From NCBI GenBank assembly GCA_033558025.1, contig JAUCEF010000005.1:2480001-2544000 (forward strand): 64,000 bases of DNA, given 5' to 3'. Below, piece by piece: positions 30,907 through 41,608 of the stretch. The stretch's first letter is position 1. Each line of letters opens with the position of its first letter. This DNA comes from Phytophthora sp. 'mugwort' (lineage: Eukaryota; Oomycota; Peronosporomycetes; Peronosporales; Peronosporaceae). The notes under the pieces are model-generated. The model worked only from the letters and a program-made list of their open reading frames with translations. It made no database searches and was not told the origin of the DNA. The translations under genes were made by a program, and so were the position numbers.

Positions 30907-31960
30907 CGAGCGTTTCACGATCAACGTATTTCTTGGGAGCGGGGTGAGAGAACGCTGTAAAGGTCCCATGATTTTATTGTATTGAAGCTCCAGTACAATA
31001 TTTCACAGTCAATAATTTATTTTGGGGATTCTAGCATTTTTGCCAAAACTTATTTCTATCGGTGCGCTGCGGTACTGTATATTTACGGACGCTTGGAGGG
31101 GTACGTTACATTCCTCTACTGTTGTTGCGAAGCACACCCTCTACTCCCACCGCTAGCGTATGCTGCCCATCCATTTAGAGACTATCCTGTTCCTTAAACT
31201 CAATAGGCGTTTTTGGATCGCAACCACGGTGGCCAAGGTCGTGCATGCAAAGTAAAAGCAAGTTCCCCAATACAGCTTTTATGCCTCCAGTAGGTTACTT
31301 CTCCTTTTGACGGCACTACTGTTGCAATGCTATTATCGGAAGGCCTTCCCATACGGGCACGTTCGGCTCCATATTGCATTTGTGAAGCACCAGAAATCGT
31401 ACCGGAAGAATTAATAATAACAAAGAACATCATTTCTACAAGGAATTTATCTGCAGGACCAGCGTCATATTAGTTTCATTACGAGGATGTTTGCCTTATT
31501 GCTGCAGTGGTTTCTTTGGAGCTCCGTGGATGATGTCCGTCGAGTTCAAGTCGGTATGGCTGTGGATATTCATAAGTTTGAATATTAATATCCGTTTAGG
31601 AAAAGTCGAGCAAGCAACTATGGATTTGGAGATTCTTACCCAGTTTCGGGTGACTATGAATTGCCGGCAACAACCCAGTCAATCGCCTTAACTTTGCACA
31701 CCTCCCCACTCCAAGATGGCAAGATACTCTGTGAGAGCCAGAACCGCGCGCCAGCAACTTGGACGTCTACGGCAAGCAGATCTGCAAGCTGTTGCCTTGG
31801 CCGTAACCGTCTGTCCTGCTCAGATAACTTGGTACCCGGTCAGCGGGCAAGTGTATCCATTGTTCCACCAGTTGCATCTGTTGTTGCCCCAGCTACGCAC
31901 GTTGCCGGCCCAACACCGACCAAGAAACTCCCCAGTTCACGCACTGTTCGGTACCATCGT
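30907..31960. other. Repeat desert, nothing identified
   Basis: About 1 kb of AT-rich sequence with short frames only. Frames around 31,661-31,960 on the plus strand lead into the MULE relic but show no recognisable motif themselves. Confidence 0.45.
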
Positions 31961-33433
31961 GTCTACAAGAACACCAGAGGCTGGGGATCCAAGCATAAGA
32001 CCGTGTACATGCATAGCGGGTATCGTACAACAAAGGGCCAGGCGAAGCTGGAGCTGTGGATGCCGGACCATGCGTTGCTTAGTGTGGGGGTACAATCGTG
32101 TCCGCTTCCAATTACGACACGAGGCCATACCAACAGCGTAGAAGAGCGGTGAAAGCGATGACGGACAGGCCGGCTACCACAAAGCTCGGCATGTTGGCCA
32201 TCGACATCTGGAAGCAAGTTTCTAATCCGAAAATGACGATCAAAGGGCTACAGAGGAGCAAGTCATCAACAGAGTGTTCCGAGTCAAGCGGAAGTATTTC
32301 GGGGGTTAATTGCATGGTATTGTGGAGGTTTAGCCACTGTCAATGGTGCCGCGCACCAATCTGTCATTTAGTTCCTCTTGGTGACCCCGGACAAAAAATC
32401 TAAGGGAAAGCCGAACCGTTTAATCGGATGGGCATATCCGGCTTTAATGGAAGTCCTCGTAGCGCGTAGCGTCACGCTATTTATTAATGGAACGTTCAGG
32501 TGTGTTCAATTGGAATCTGGCAGTGCGTTGTGGAAGAAGATCGAGCGCGTTGTTTGTTTGTGCCAGTATTTTACGTGTTATGCAGTAACAACAGCGAAGA
32601 AACGTACTGGAACATTTGGATCAAGTAATCAAGAGCACCGATAGCAACATGCATCCAGCCGAATTCGTTTGCGATTTCAAACTTGGTCTAAGCTGTACAA
32701 GCCCAATTCCCTAACGCAGAGTTTATTGGATGTCTCTTTCATTTAAAACAAGCTCTGAGATAGAGGATAAAGAAGCTGTGCCTTTCCGACGACCAAGTGA
32801 AGCTCGCGATGGCAAAGGGTGTGGTTGACATGCTAACGGTCATTGAGCCCGATAAAGTGGAAGTAGCTGGGAATCACATGGATAAAGGCGGAGATTAAGG
32901 CAAGGTGCGCTCGACTTGACTATCACTACTCTAAGACGAAGTGGCGGTCCTTTGGGTCGTACTTCAAGAAGCCGTGGTTGGGACACTACTCAGCGCACGA
33001 GTGGAATGTTAACGGCTTGGACAGAATGTTGGTTGCACACACCAATATCCCCATCGAAAGTTTTAACCAGGAGCTCAATGCAGCGTTCAAGACATACTCG
33101 GACATGCCTACATCCGTGCCAACTATTCTCGACATTTCGGTCGGCTATGTCCGCAAGCAGACGCACACCGCGATCGGTCTCCGCAGAAAAGCTCAGCGGG
33201 CACTACCAAGCTTCGAACTGCATGCAGCCGTCGAATTAGCAAACGTAAGCACGGCCGATAGCGAGAGTAAATCATCCGTGGACGGTGATGAAGCTGACAG
33301 CGGTAACTGGGACACCAACCTGGACCTGTCTGACTCCGACGAGAGTCACGACGAGTGCCACTGCGAGGGCGAGGAGCGCGATGAGGAAGACGGCAATACT
33401 CTCTGTAACTTGGCTTTTGAATTTGAAGGATAG
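31961..33433 (+). pseudogene. MULE (Mutator-like) transposase, frameshifted but recent-looking
   Basis: Plus-strand fragments in several frames follow the order of an oomycete MULE transposase: an N-terminal zinc-finger-like part (YHRVYKNTRGWGSKHKTVYM), DIWKQVSNPKMTIKGLQ, VTLFINGTFRCV (catalytic strand with GTF), STDSNMHPAEFVCDFKLGL, then a long intact end from about 32,900: KTKWRSFGSYFKKPW, LGHYSAHEWNVNGLDR, HTNIPIESFNQELNAAFKTY, MPTSVPTILDISVGYVRKQT and an acidic tail. The block T.N..E..N..L...F...P.. is diagnostic. Several stops and frameshifts lie before 32,900, so it is inactive. No terminal repeats were located. Confidence 0.78.
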
Positions 33434-33732
33434 GTCAACGCTGATGACTCCACGGACGGTAGGTTATTCTTCTGAGCGTTCGAGATGTACTGACTCGTTG
33501 TGTGCGTTGTAGCGAGCTTTACGCAGGGACTGTCGTGTAGATACCATTCAGATCAAACTTTCATGGTCAATATCCTGCAACTGCCATAGCTAGCACTAGC
33601 GAGTAGATGTTGCTTATATACGACCCACCTTAGGTTGGGCATTCATCATAGTCGGTCTTTTCGGTCTGACAAAACTATTAAACCTGAAAGCACGCCAGGC
33701 CCGAAATAAAAAATACGACCTTCAAAACTCTA

Positions 33733-33834
33733 CCCCCCCCCCCCCGCATGGGATGTTCGAACGAGGGCTTGAATTGACTTGGCACCTCACCCTGTGCGGC
33801 TTATTACCCCCCCCCCCCACAAAAAAAAAAAAAA
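33733..33834. repeat. Poly-C and poly-A tracts
   Basis: C13 at 33733-33745, C12 at 33807-33818 and A14 at 33821-33834. Similar C runs of about 10-11 occur at 29,165, 50,033 and 57,535, all in the repeat-rich parts. They may be genuine low-complexity features or collapsed assembly regions. Confidence 0.8.
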
Positions 33835-33839
33835 CGTTG

Positions 33840-35267
33840 GGATTGATAGTCACAAGATTTTTGAGTAGGTGGATAAACACGAAATGAATTGATACAGAGT
33901 AATAAGTGCTTTTAAGCACGATAAGGACCGGTGAGGATACTGAACTCGTACCGTAATAAGTATCAATCAGACAGGGGGAATCTGAACTGTGTGACAGCGA
34001 GGCGCATGCCTAGCTCAGAGTCACTAAGGTTGCTTGCCAATCCCAGTGGCTATTCATGCGATTGGCGGCAACGCATGCTAGAGTATGCCGCTACATCAAT
34101 GCTACAAAGACGCATGGAGCACACAGAAGCACCTACTTATACTTATTAGAGTATTTCTTCAGACCGAAATCCCGACGAGTACGAAAGTTACATGCAATAG
34201 ATTATCAGACCTCGAGTCATATCAGGTCCAAATACGACCTTAACAAATCTACCCTTTGGAGGCACATTAGTGGTAGTCAATTGCGCATCAACAAGAAGAT
34301 TTTTTTAAGGCACCGCTTGAGCAAACTTGTTGTAACCAATAATATATTTGTCAATTGACAACCCCAATTTAAAGTTGCAGCAACTTCTTTTTGTTTCCAC
34401 CCGGCCAAAACCCTGGCCTGCTGCCACTGACAAATGAGCCGCCATTGGTTTTGGTGACCTTTCTGCAGTTTTTTCACCGACACAGTGAAATAGAAGACGA
34501 AACAGCGGGTCCATTTGGCTGTCTGTCAGCCGTGCCAAATTGTTGAAGCTGTTGGTTCACTGTCACTTAAGCTGGCTGTAGCTTTCAGACCTTCAATTGT
34601 GGCGCTGATGCTTGTAGGCGTAGTCGCTGAGTCGGCTGCTCGTTTTCGCTATCCAACAAGTCCTGTAGCCTCCTGAGCTGTTGTTCCTTGCTCATCGGAA
34701 TGCTGCTAGAAACTGAGACCGGCTGAACCGCGCGCGGCAGCTCCATAGTACTGCTTCCCGCTGTACATGAAGAGCTGAAGTCGACATATCAGCAGGGACA
34801 TCGCAACTTGAGAACTGTGAGGGCAGCATGTTGTGGCAATGATTGGATTGGGACAGCTGATTGCTGGTGCTACGACCGCTGTCGAAGCAGTGGAGCGGAT
34901 CTGGCCATCCTTGTTGGCGCTTACGGACGTTGTCTGAGCCGTATACGTTGGGTCCGGGTTTCAGCTTGCGCTGCTGGACACCGTTAACGCACCAGTAGCA
35001 GCTGCGTTACCTGCTGCAGCCTTCCATGGGGTTCCGGGTTGGTCGCTATTAGCGCGTTTCCATCCAGACACGCTTGGCTTCTTCTGTTGGCCCATCAGAC
35101 CCGCAGCTTGATCACTTTCACCGCGCGCCAAAACAATTCTTCTGTTGCTCCGCGCGTAACAGGGCGAGTTTTGGTGCAGTTGGGAGAAAAAGATTCTGAC
35201 AAATACCAGTCCTGGGAAATATTTCTTACTTGCTGCAATAAATTCATCTTGTTGCTGCGCAATTGAC
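33840..35267. other. Repeat desert with possible unidentified coding relic
   Basis: No assignable gene. On the minus strand, 34,760-34,560 reads through as Ser/Gln-rich sequence (VSVSSSIPMSKEQQLRRLQD, SENEQPTQRLRLQ), which looks like linker sequence of a transposon protein, but no catalytic motif is present. Confidence 0.35.
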
Positions 35268-36043
35268 TACGGACAACGACCGGCAAATACGCCACCTAAT
35301 GAACTCCATCCGCCATAGTTAAGGACCCAATTTAAAAAAAGAACGACAGCAAAATACGCCACATCAGAATGAATATGTCTGACGGGTCAAAACTAAAATG
35401 TATATGCCCATAAAACCGATTTGATCGATCCCATAGAACGGAAATGCACACAGAAAGACCAAAATGTGCAAAAAACAAAGCAAATATATATTACACAAAC
35501 CCCATAAATTTTGAAACAAGGACAAAAAGACACTTGTCAGCTGATTTCATTATGGCTCAAGCGCATTTGGCCCAGGTATTTCCGGAAACTTGCTAATAGA
35601 ACTAAGTTAGGTGGAATTGATTTGTGTCCTTAATCAGATATATTGGGGTTAAACTTCAACCATAGGGTTCTTTCTAAAAGCAATTGTCCATCTTATCCAC
35701 CCAATTATAGCAACTAAAGCAAGGGCTGCTCTATGGTATAATATCCACGCTATTCCAACCAAGGGTAAAATGCTCTATTCTCTGACTGCTAGATCCACCA
35801 ATGAGAGCGGTGTGTTTCAGTATTTTTGTCCAATCATTTGAGCTTGTGAAAATTGCGATGTTCCAACCAATCCGACCATATTTAATTAGAATATTTTGTA
35901 AATATTAATTATTCAATACATAACTTCATGTTAATGCATATTCTAGAAATATACCGACGTTTCTGACTTAGCGGTGGTAGTTACGCCTTCACAAGAAGAA
36001 GAAGACTGCAGAGCAAGAGTCATGTCCATCGCGTCGCTGGCCC

Positions 36044-38140
36044 GTGCCAACATCAAGAGGCGAGGGTGACGGCGATAAATTCCCTTACGGCGTTTTGGAC
36101 GGGGAGGACATGACATTGGATTCAGCACACAAGCTTATCGACGCTGATAAGACAGGTAAGGTACTTAGAATTATGCTAGACAAGTATGCATATTCCCTTG
36201 CTAGATCGTTGGACAAGGTCCGCTCGATGAATATATGTCTTGCCTGCTATGGCAATGTCAAGAACTAGCTGCTAGACAAGTATCCACAGCAAGGTCTATA
36301 GACAAGCCCCACCTACGAAAGGTTCTTTCTGGGCTCGGGAAATTCTGCACCAAGCGCGAGTACGGTGGCTTTGAAAAGAAAGCACTTCCATGCTCCAAGC
36401 AAGACCTGGAAAATATCGTTATGTTACTTTATACCTCTGACTCTGCGGACAGCGTCTATCTAGACGCATCCCTAGTAGTGATGATGTGGTATTTGTACGG
36501 ACGCAACTCTGATGCAGAGCAACTCGAGAAGCAGCGGCTCTCACTGTTACCTGGTAAGCTATTGCATTGTTAATGCTCTATGTCGAGTCTGCAAACCTGA
36601 CTCGTTGCTGTACTATTACGTGGAGTACTCTTCCTCAGATTAAAGCGTGTGAAGACGGCTTTATTACAGGGCGTCTCCTTGTTTAAGGACCCAGCCTGCT
36701 TCTTAACCTGTCCACTATTTACCTTGGCTGCCGCTCATACAATGCAAACTGGACCCAGCAAGCGTTTCTTCCCACAGTTCCAGGCCACGAAGCGAAGCGC
36801 AGTAACCGTGTGTGATGTGGAAGAGCCAGCCTCGTTGAGCTGCTCGAAGCAGATGATAGTACGGAGTCTCCACAGGGTGCGCAGCAGTCCTCCGTCAAGC
36901 GCGCAGCCCCTGGCCCACAAGCATATGTGAACCGCTTGCTGGTTAGAGTGAATCAAACAGCACAAGACAGGAAAAATAAGGCTTACCTCGCACTCCTTCC
37001 GCTGTAGTGCGGCCATGCACGCCGACGATGGAAGCGTGGCAGAAACCTGGATTATTGAGCGCGGCGGCTAGCAGCTGGATCGCGTGAACAGGGCGTTCGG
37101 GTACATGCTGGGGACGACGCAGGCGGCTCAAAACGTGGCCCGGGTGTTGTGCGGATGGAGCCCCAAGAAAGGCGCCCGTCTCCCTTCATTGCAAGCCCTC
37201 GATCAGCCAATCCGTGATCGCGCGACGAAGCTCCAGGCACTGCTCTTCAGCAGTTTGATGGCCTTTGCTGATACCGCGCTCAACCTGGACGAGGATGTCG
37301 AAGAGTGCTTGGTGGCGGCGCTGATCATGCAATACCCCGATCTGCTGCTGCTGGCCGAGACGAGCGCACTTGTCAGCAGAATGCGCGTATCCATGGCGAC
37401 ACGATCCATTGGAGAAGCGGAGGTGCTAACCTGGGGTGCTGCCATTTGTCTCGCCTTCGATCCCCCTCCAGAGGAGACCAGTCCTCTGAAGACAGTAGAG
37501 AAAACGAGGCGGTGCTTGATCTGGTGAAACTCCAGTCGAAGCAGTTGAGGTCCAAATTCTGCAGCACAAGAGGCTCGAAGAGCGAATGTTAGCCATTGAG
37601 ACGCACTTACGCACGCAATTGGGTGAGTAAACACCAAGCGCACGGCCTGGCGCTGACCAGCAAGCAGCCACACCAACTCCGTCGCAGGACTCAAGAGCCA
37701 TACGCCCGAAGAAAAAGTGATCGCAGTCGCTGTCGGAAGTCTGGTACGAGTGGTTCACAGCCGAGCTGCGTGTGTATGCGTCGCGCTCTGTGAAAAAGAC
37801 CACGTTGTACGAATTCAGACATGCTGTAGGGTTTATGATGCTCTTCTTACCGATGGGATTCGCGCTGGACGAGGCGTCTGCTGCCTTCAAAAGCAAGGTG
37901 CTGAGCATTGGGGAGAAGGCACAGAAGAACACGCTTGAATACTTGAAAGCCAATGGCTCTTCAGCACTTGCAGCAGGCACCGCACTCAAAGCCCTTCCAA
38001 ACTTCATAAGACAGGGAAGCTTGACATGCACACAGCCCAGTTCCACGAACGCGTTGCCACTGGAACCGTTGTTGACCCCATTTCTGCTGCTGCGCTTCCT
38101 GCGTTTATTCGCCTCCGCCCCATGCAATAGCCTACATACA
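36044..38140 (+). pseudogene. Crypton-type tyrosine recombinase-like element protein, oomycete family
   Basis: Successive plus-strand frames follow a protein family I know as abundant in Phytophthora and related to Crypton/tyrosine recombinases: SADSVYLDASLVVMMWYLYG/RNSDAEQL (recombinase core with conserved Arg), LQGVSLFKDPACFLTCPLFT/LAAAHTMQTGPSKR, QAYVNRLL, then SVAETWIIERGG and LDRVNRAFGYMLGTTQAAQN/VARVLCGW, LSLQALDQP, and a coiled-coil region. After 37,690 comes the DNA-binding-like tail SEVWYEWFTAELRVYASRSV, FRHAVGFMMLFLPMGFALDE and SIGEKAQKNTLEYLKANGSS/ALAAGTALKAL. At least four frameshifts or stops interrupt it. The parts from 37,080 to 37,527 and 37,772 to 38,090 are still open, so decay is moderate. 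Confidence 0.62.
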
Positions 38141-38175
38141 ATAATGCACAATAACACGATCCATTGTGAAACGAA

Positions 38176-38236
38176 GACGATGGCCGGTTTCGAACCGGCC
38201 TGCAGCAAAGCTGCTCCTCCACCAAGAGGCACCGTC
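38176..38236 (-). tRNA. tRNA-like sequence, shortened (degenerate tRNA or tRNA-derived repeat)
   Basis: On the minus strand a 7-bp acceptor stem pairs (GACGGTG with CATCGTC, one G-U), a D-arm-like hairpin follows (CCTC TTGGTG GAGG), and the T-arm is perfect (GCCGG TTCGAAA CCGGC, with a B-box match GGTTCGA). The length is only 61 nt: positions 8-9 and most of the anticodon arm/variable region are short, and the middle hairpin GCAG CTTTG CTGC has a 5-nt loop. It is therefore not a normal tRNA gene. It may be a decayed tRNA or the head of a SINE. It lies between the Crypton-type relic and the next transposon. Confidence 0.4.
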
Positions 38237-38896
38237 ACGGGGTAAGCACCGAGACACCGGTGCCACGATCAACAGCACCACGCATCAGGGAGAGCAAGCA
38301 AAGAGACAGATGGCGACGATCACATACGGAAGGATCGCGTGGCGCGTACATGCTATTGCACGTACGAGCCCTTGTCCTGGGTTCGTGTCCTCGCTCTTTG
38401 GTCCGGCTCTGTACTTGAGCGCTTGGACGACGACTCGAGTGTGGAGCGGGCGAGCGTCGCTGCCAGCGAGGCCTTAAGCACAGCCGCGGTCGTCGTGCAC
38501 CTGGTGCTGCGTCCGGGATTCGCGCGGGCCTGCCGGTGCTTCGCGGGTTGCTGGGGCCGCCTCCAAACGATGAGTGGCGGCTGAGCACGTGGCAGCGATA
38601 GGTGATTGCTGGCTGTGTCACTAAACGAAGACTTAATGTCACAAAATTGAGTTTGGCTTGATACTGGTACTGGTTGGATTCAGTCAGATGCCGTCGGAAT
38701 TTTTACGGTATGGGACGTCTTGTGCCATTGAAAGTACTCGGCTCTGTGGCAAACAGCCACTTTACATACAAACATGCAAACATTACGTAATTTTGATTGG
38801 CTAATAATATCTGTTTTTCGGTACAGAGTTAGGAGTTCCACTCTCTCGTGACGTATTATGCTGTCGGGCAAATGAATCGTTTGGCGGAAACCCGGG

Positions 38897-41090
38897 TTAC
38901 CATCGTGCCCCGCCTGCTGGGAAAACTACTAGTATGTATATTAATGAAAGGTAATATGAAGTCAAATCCTTAGCTCGAAGAAGGCTTCTGTGCCAAATTG
39001 AAAACTGGAAGATGAAGGGCCGGTTGGATTTCAACGTGGTCCTCTTCTTCTTGCGACGGCCTGGCTTGCCCGTCTCTAGCCTTGGATTTGGTTTCGTGGA
39101 CACTGTTTTGCTGGTTGTGGTGTCGAGAATTTGGGCATTTGTGATGGAATCAGGTACGGCTGGGTAGTAGTCCATGAACTGTTGGGGGATCGAAAAATAT
39201 TTTGCTGATAACGATTTCATCTTTTTCTCTGATAGTTCTTTGGTTGGATGGAGCGGTAGACGGACGCAGCGAATCGAAGCTTCCCAAGTAGTGCGAACTC
39301 CAGGTCCAAATAGCTCCGCGATAAATGCTTTTCGAATGAATTCGACGTTGCTAGGCTCAATCATTGCAAAGGTGATAGCCTCGTCATCCGATGTTTTCAC
39401 TGTCTTGCGTGCTGTACAAATATCTTGATCTATTTCAAAGAAATAGCTCGATATATAGCCCGCTGGAGGAGAAATATAATACTTGCTGAGTAACGGGCCC
39501 CAGTGTTCGAAAAAGGGGTGGTCTGCTTTGTTATGATCGAGAAACATTCCATTAACGCTTTTTACCTTGTTGGTTTCGGCCACAAGCACCGAGGGTGTAT
39601 AGATCTTCATCTTGCGCGTAGCAAGTCTACACCATCCAATGACGCGGTCGGCAATGTTGTGTGAGTGTCCAGGTAACAAGAAACAAAGAACCACTGGGTT
39701 TGTACGGAAACACCACAGACAACATGGCGAAAAAATCATGACCACCTTGGACTTGTTTTGCCCTACGCAATTGTTCAGTAGACTAAAGTTACCTGAGCAC
39801 GTGATATGCCGTTGCGATCGTCGTTCTGCAACGTCGATACGTGATAGAGTAATCGTAGACTTCAAAGTGCATCGGTACCCTTGTCCATCCAGCTATTATT
39901 TCAACAACAACTTGACCATCCAGAATTTTGTAGTGGCCGATATCACAAACGAGCGAAACAATGTCTATTTCTACGATGAACGCGCGCACGCTAATCGTAC
40001 AAAAATACGAATGAAACAATGTCTATTTCTACGATTAACGCGCGCGCGTTAATCATAGAAAAATAGACATTGTATCGCTCGTTTGTGATATCGGCCACTA
40101 CAAAATTCTGGATGATCAAGTTGCTGTTGAAATAGTCGCTGGACGGACGCGAATGTCCGTAATGAGGCATTGAAATCCCCTATCAAAGTCTTCCGCTTGA
40201 ATTTGAACACGGACTTTATCGTATTTGCTCACATCTCCCCCACTCATGTCAATGTTGGAGTCATCATCAGAAGAGTCAAAGGTGTCGGGAATAATTTCAC
40301 ATGGCAATTGTTGGTTTGTTGCATGCAAGCTCGCATAGGTTTTAACGAAAGTCGGTCGATACAAAGCTACGTTAAGCGATCGCCTCATCGATGTGTGTGT
40401 TTTTCTCCAGCAGTATAGTATGCTTTCGTCCTCACTAATGTCGGGGTCGCTCAACCGAATATCCAGTCTAACACAACAATCGCAACGTCTTCTGCACTTC
40501 TTGTGAGCCGCACACCAGGATAGTGGAAATGCACATACTGCGTTAACGTTGAGTAGCTTAAGGTTCTTGCATCCGGATTTTCACGCTTGATGTCGTCGAA
40601 GTATCTAGCGTGAACTACGGTCCAAGTCAAGTTTGGCTCTGTAAAGTATTGCCGCGGACGACGATGAGCACAGGGGAATCCATGTTCTAGAATCCAAGTA
40701 GCACAATGATTTTTTCAAAGCTTCGATGTCCTTATCACTAAATGCATGCGGGGGTGTTGCTTGGGGTCTGCGCGTATGCCATGAGTCAGGTCCCGATTCA
40801 TGGATCTTGCGCAAACGATCAATACGAGAGTTACCTACAGGAATAATGGCTCGGATTTCAATCTGCGATAATCCCTGCTGCAGCAGCTGCAGCACGATCC
40901 CTTCGGACTGCTGCCACTCAGTGACGCCATATCTGGTGTCCCAGAATTCCAATCATCTCGCAGCTTCTTCACTGTCTCTCCCAAGTCGATCGACAGCTCG
41001 GAGGTATGCAGCTTCGTTTCGAGTAGGACCCTTTTTACGCTTACGCCGCAGGGCCGTTGTTTGTGAGCCGCCACCACGTCGGCGGGACAT
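38897..41090 (-). pseudogene. Transposon protein with DUF7869-like (GQNKS...PGHSHN) domain, broken
   Basis: The minus-strand gene starts with a basic stretch (RRRGGGSQTTALRRKRKKGP near 41,085) and runs through EFWDTRYGVTEWQQSEGIVL, a helix-turn-helix-like part (GLSQIEIRAIIPVGNSRIDR), and DPDISEDESILYCWRK. After an inverted duplication at 40.1-39.9 kb it continues as an open 320-codon frame: NCVGQNKSKVVMIF, PGHSHNIADRVIGWCRLATR, KMKIYTPSVLVAETNK, and a basic C-terminus GRRKKKRTTL. The GQNK ... GH..N..DR pattern is that of transposon-associated, RNase-H-like proteins annotated DUF7869 in fungi and oomycetes, to my knowledge. Function in transposition is inferred from the flanking TIRs. Frameshifts near 40,600 and the palindrome at 39,883-40,150 should inactivate it. 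Confidence 0.6.
39883..40150. repeat. Palindromic inverted duplication inside the transposon gene
   Basis: Arms of about 105 bp (left from 39,883; right ending about 40,150) pair with roughly 85-90 % identity, sharing for example TTTTGTAGTGGCCGATATCA. The spacer contains a second, tighter hairpin (about 40,014-40,072) built from a further copy of ACAATGTCTATTT. As a result the motif occurs twice in direct and once in inverted orientation. The segment VADITNERNNVYFYDERAHA of the gene is thereby present on both strands. Confidence 0.8.
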
Positions 41091-41248
41091 CTTTGCCAAG
41101 CTTTGCTTCGTTGGAAGTGAGATGAAAATGATTGCTCAATCTAAAATAAATATTCCCGCTCGCCCTCGGTTATATTTGCGGTAACCCGGGTTACCGCCAA
41201 ACGTTTCAAATCCCCCCGGACTCATGGGGATTTGCCGGTCGTTGTCTG

Positions 41249-41608
41249 TACACTGTACCACAATTAAACCATTCCGTAATATATAACTTTATCAAACTGA
41301 TCAAACGGTGTAGCGGTTTTGGAAGACACCTATTATTGCAGTTCGGAAGATAAGAGCGTCTCAATTATAATATCGGTACCAGCGCTCGTTGTGGCAGTAC
41401 ACAGGCCTCTGTCTACAGGGCCGTGAAGTTCTGAAGTGAATTAAAAATGTTGGTGGTGCTATATTTCTGGAAATGGCCTTCTCTGGAAATGGCTTTCCTT
41501 AGACAATCCCCTTGTTGGTAGACAACCATGGCCCTCCTTTCTCCTTTCAAGCCACCGAGTAGACGTCAACTCGTCAAGAAGCATCTGAATCAAAGCATAG
41601 TAATCAAG
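41249..41608. other. Spacer between repeat block and second gene island
   Basis: About 360 bp. Nothing recognisable; it contains the 3' flank of the minus-strand gene ending at 41609. Confidence 0.5.

Larger units (their letters stand above)
38878..41203 (-). mobile_element. Complete 2.3-kb TIR DNA transposon with one decayed gene
   Basis: The ends 38878-38901 and 41180-41203 are 24-bp terminal inverted repeats with one mismatch: each starts CGTTTGGCGG at its outer edge and continues into the palindrome AACCCGGGTTACC. The element spans 2,326 bp and holds one minus-strand gene running from about 41,090 to 38,897. No obvious target-site duplication is visible. The sharp ends around a single gene make this a well-delimited DNA transposon; I cannot place it in a named superfamily. 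Confidence 0.72.
35270..41248. mobile_element. 6-kb structure bounded by pogo-type TIRs and TA duplications, carrying nested elements
   Basis: The left end 35270-35288 reads CGGACAACGACCGGCAAAT. The right end 41230-41248 is its inverse with one mismatch. Each is flanked by TA (35268-35269, 41249-41250). Both the ends and the flanks match the logic of the 304-bp MITE at 29642-29945. Inside are a Crypton-type recombinase relic (36,044-38,140), a tRNA-like sequence (38,176-38,236) and a complete 2.3-kb TIR transposon (38,878-41,203) whose right end stops 26 bp short of the outer repeat. No pogo transposase is recognisable inside. It may be one non-autonomous element that received insertions, or two unrelated ends in chance register. 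Confidence 0.55.

Noticed and set aside
32978..33433. Intact-looking 151-codon frame considered as a stand-alone host gene
   Set aside because: Its HTNIPIESFNQELNAAFKTY block and the upstream fragments identify it as the end of a MULE transposase.
38235..38642. Arg/Pro/Ser-rich frame on the minus strand
   Set aside because: High GC with all frames open; no motif, and it lies inside a transposon block.
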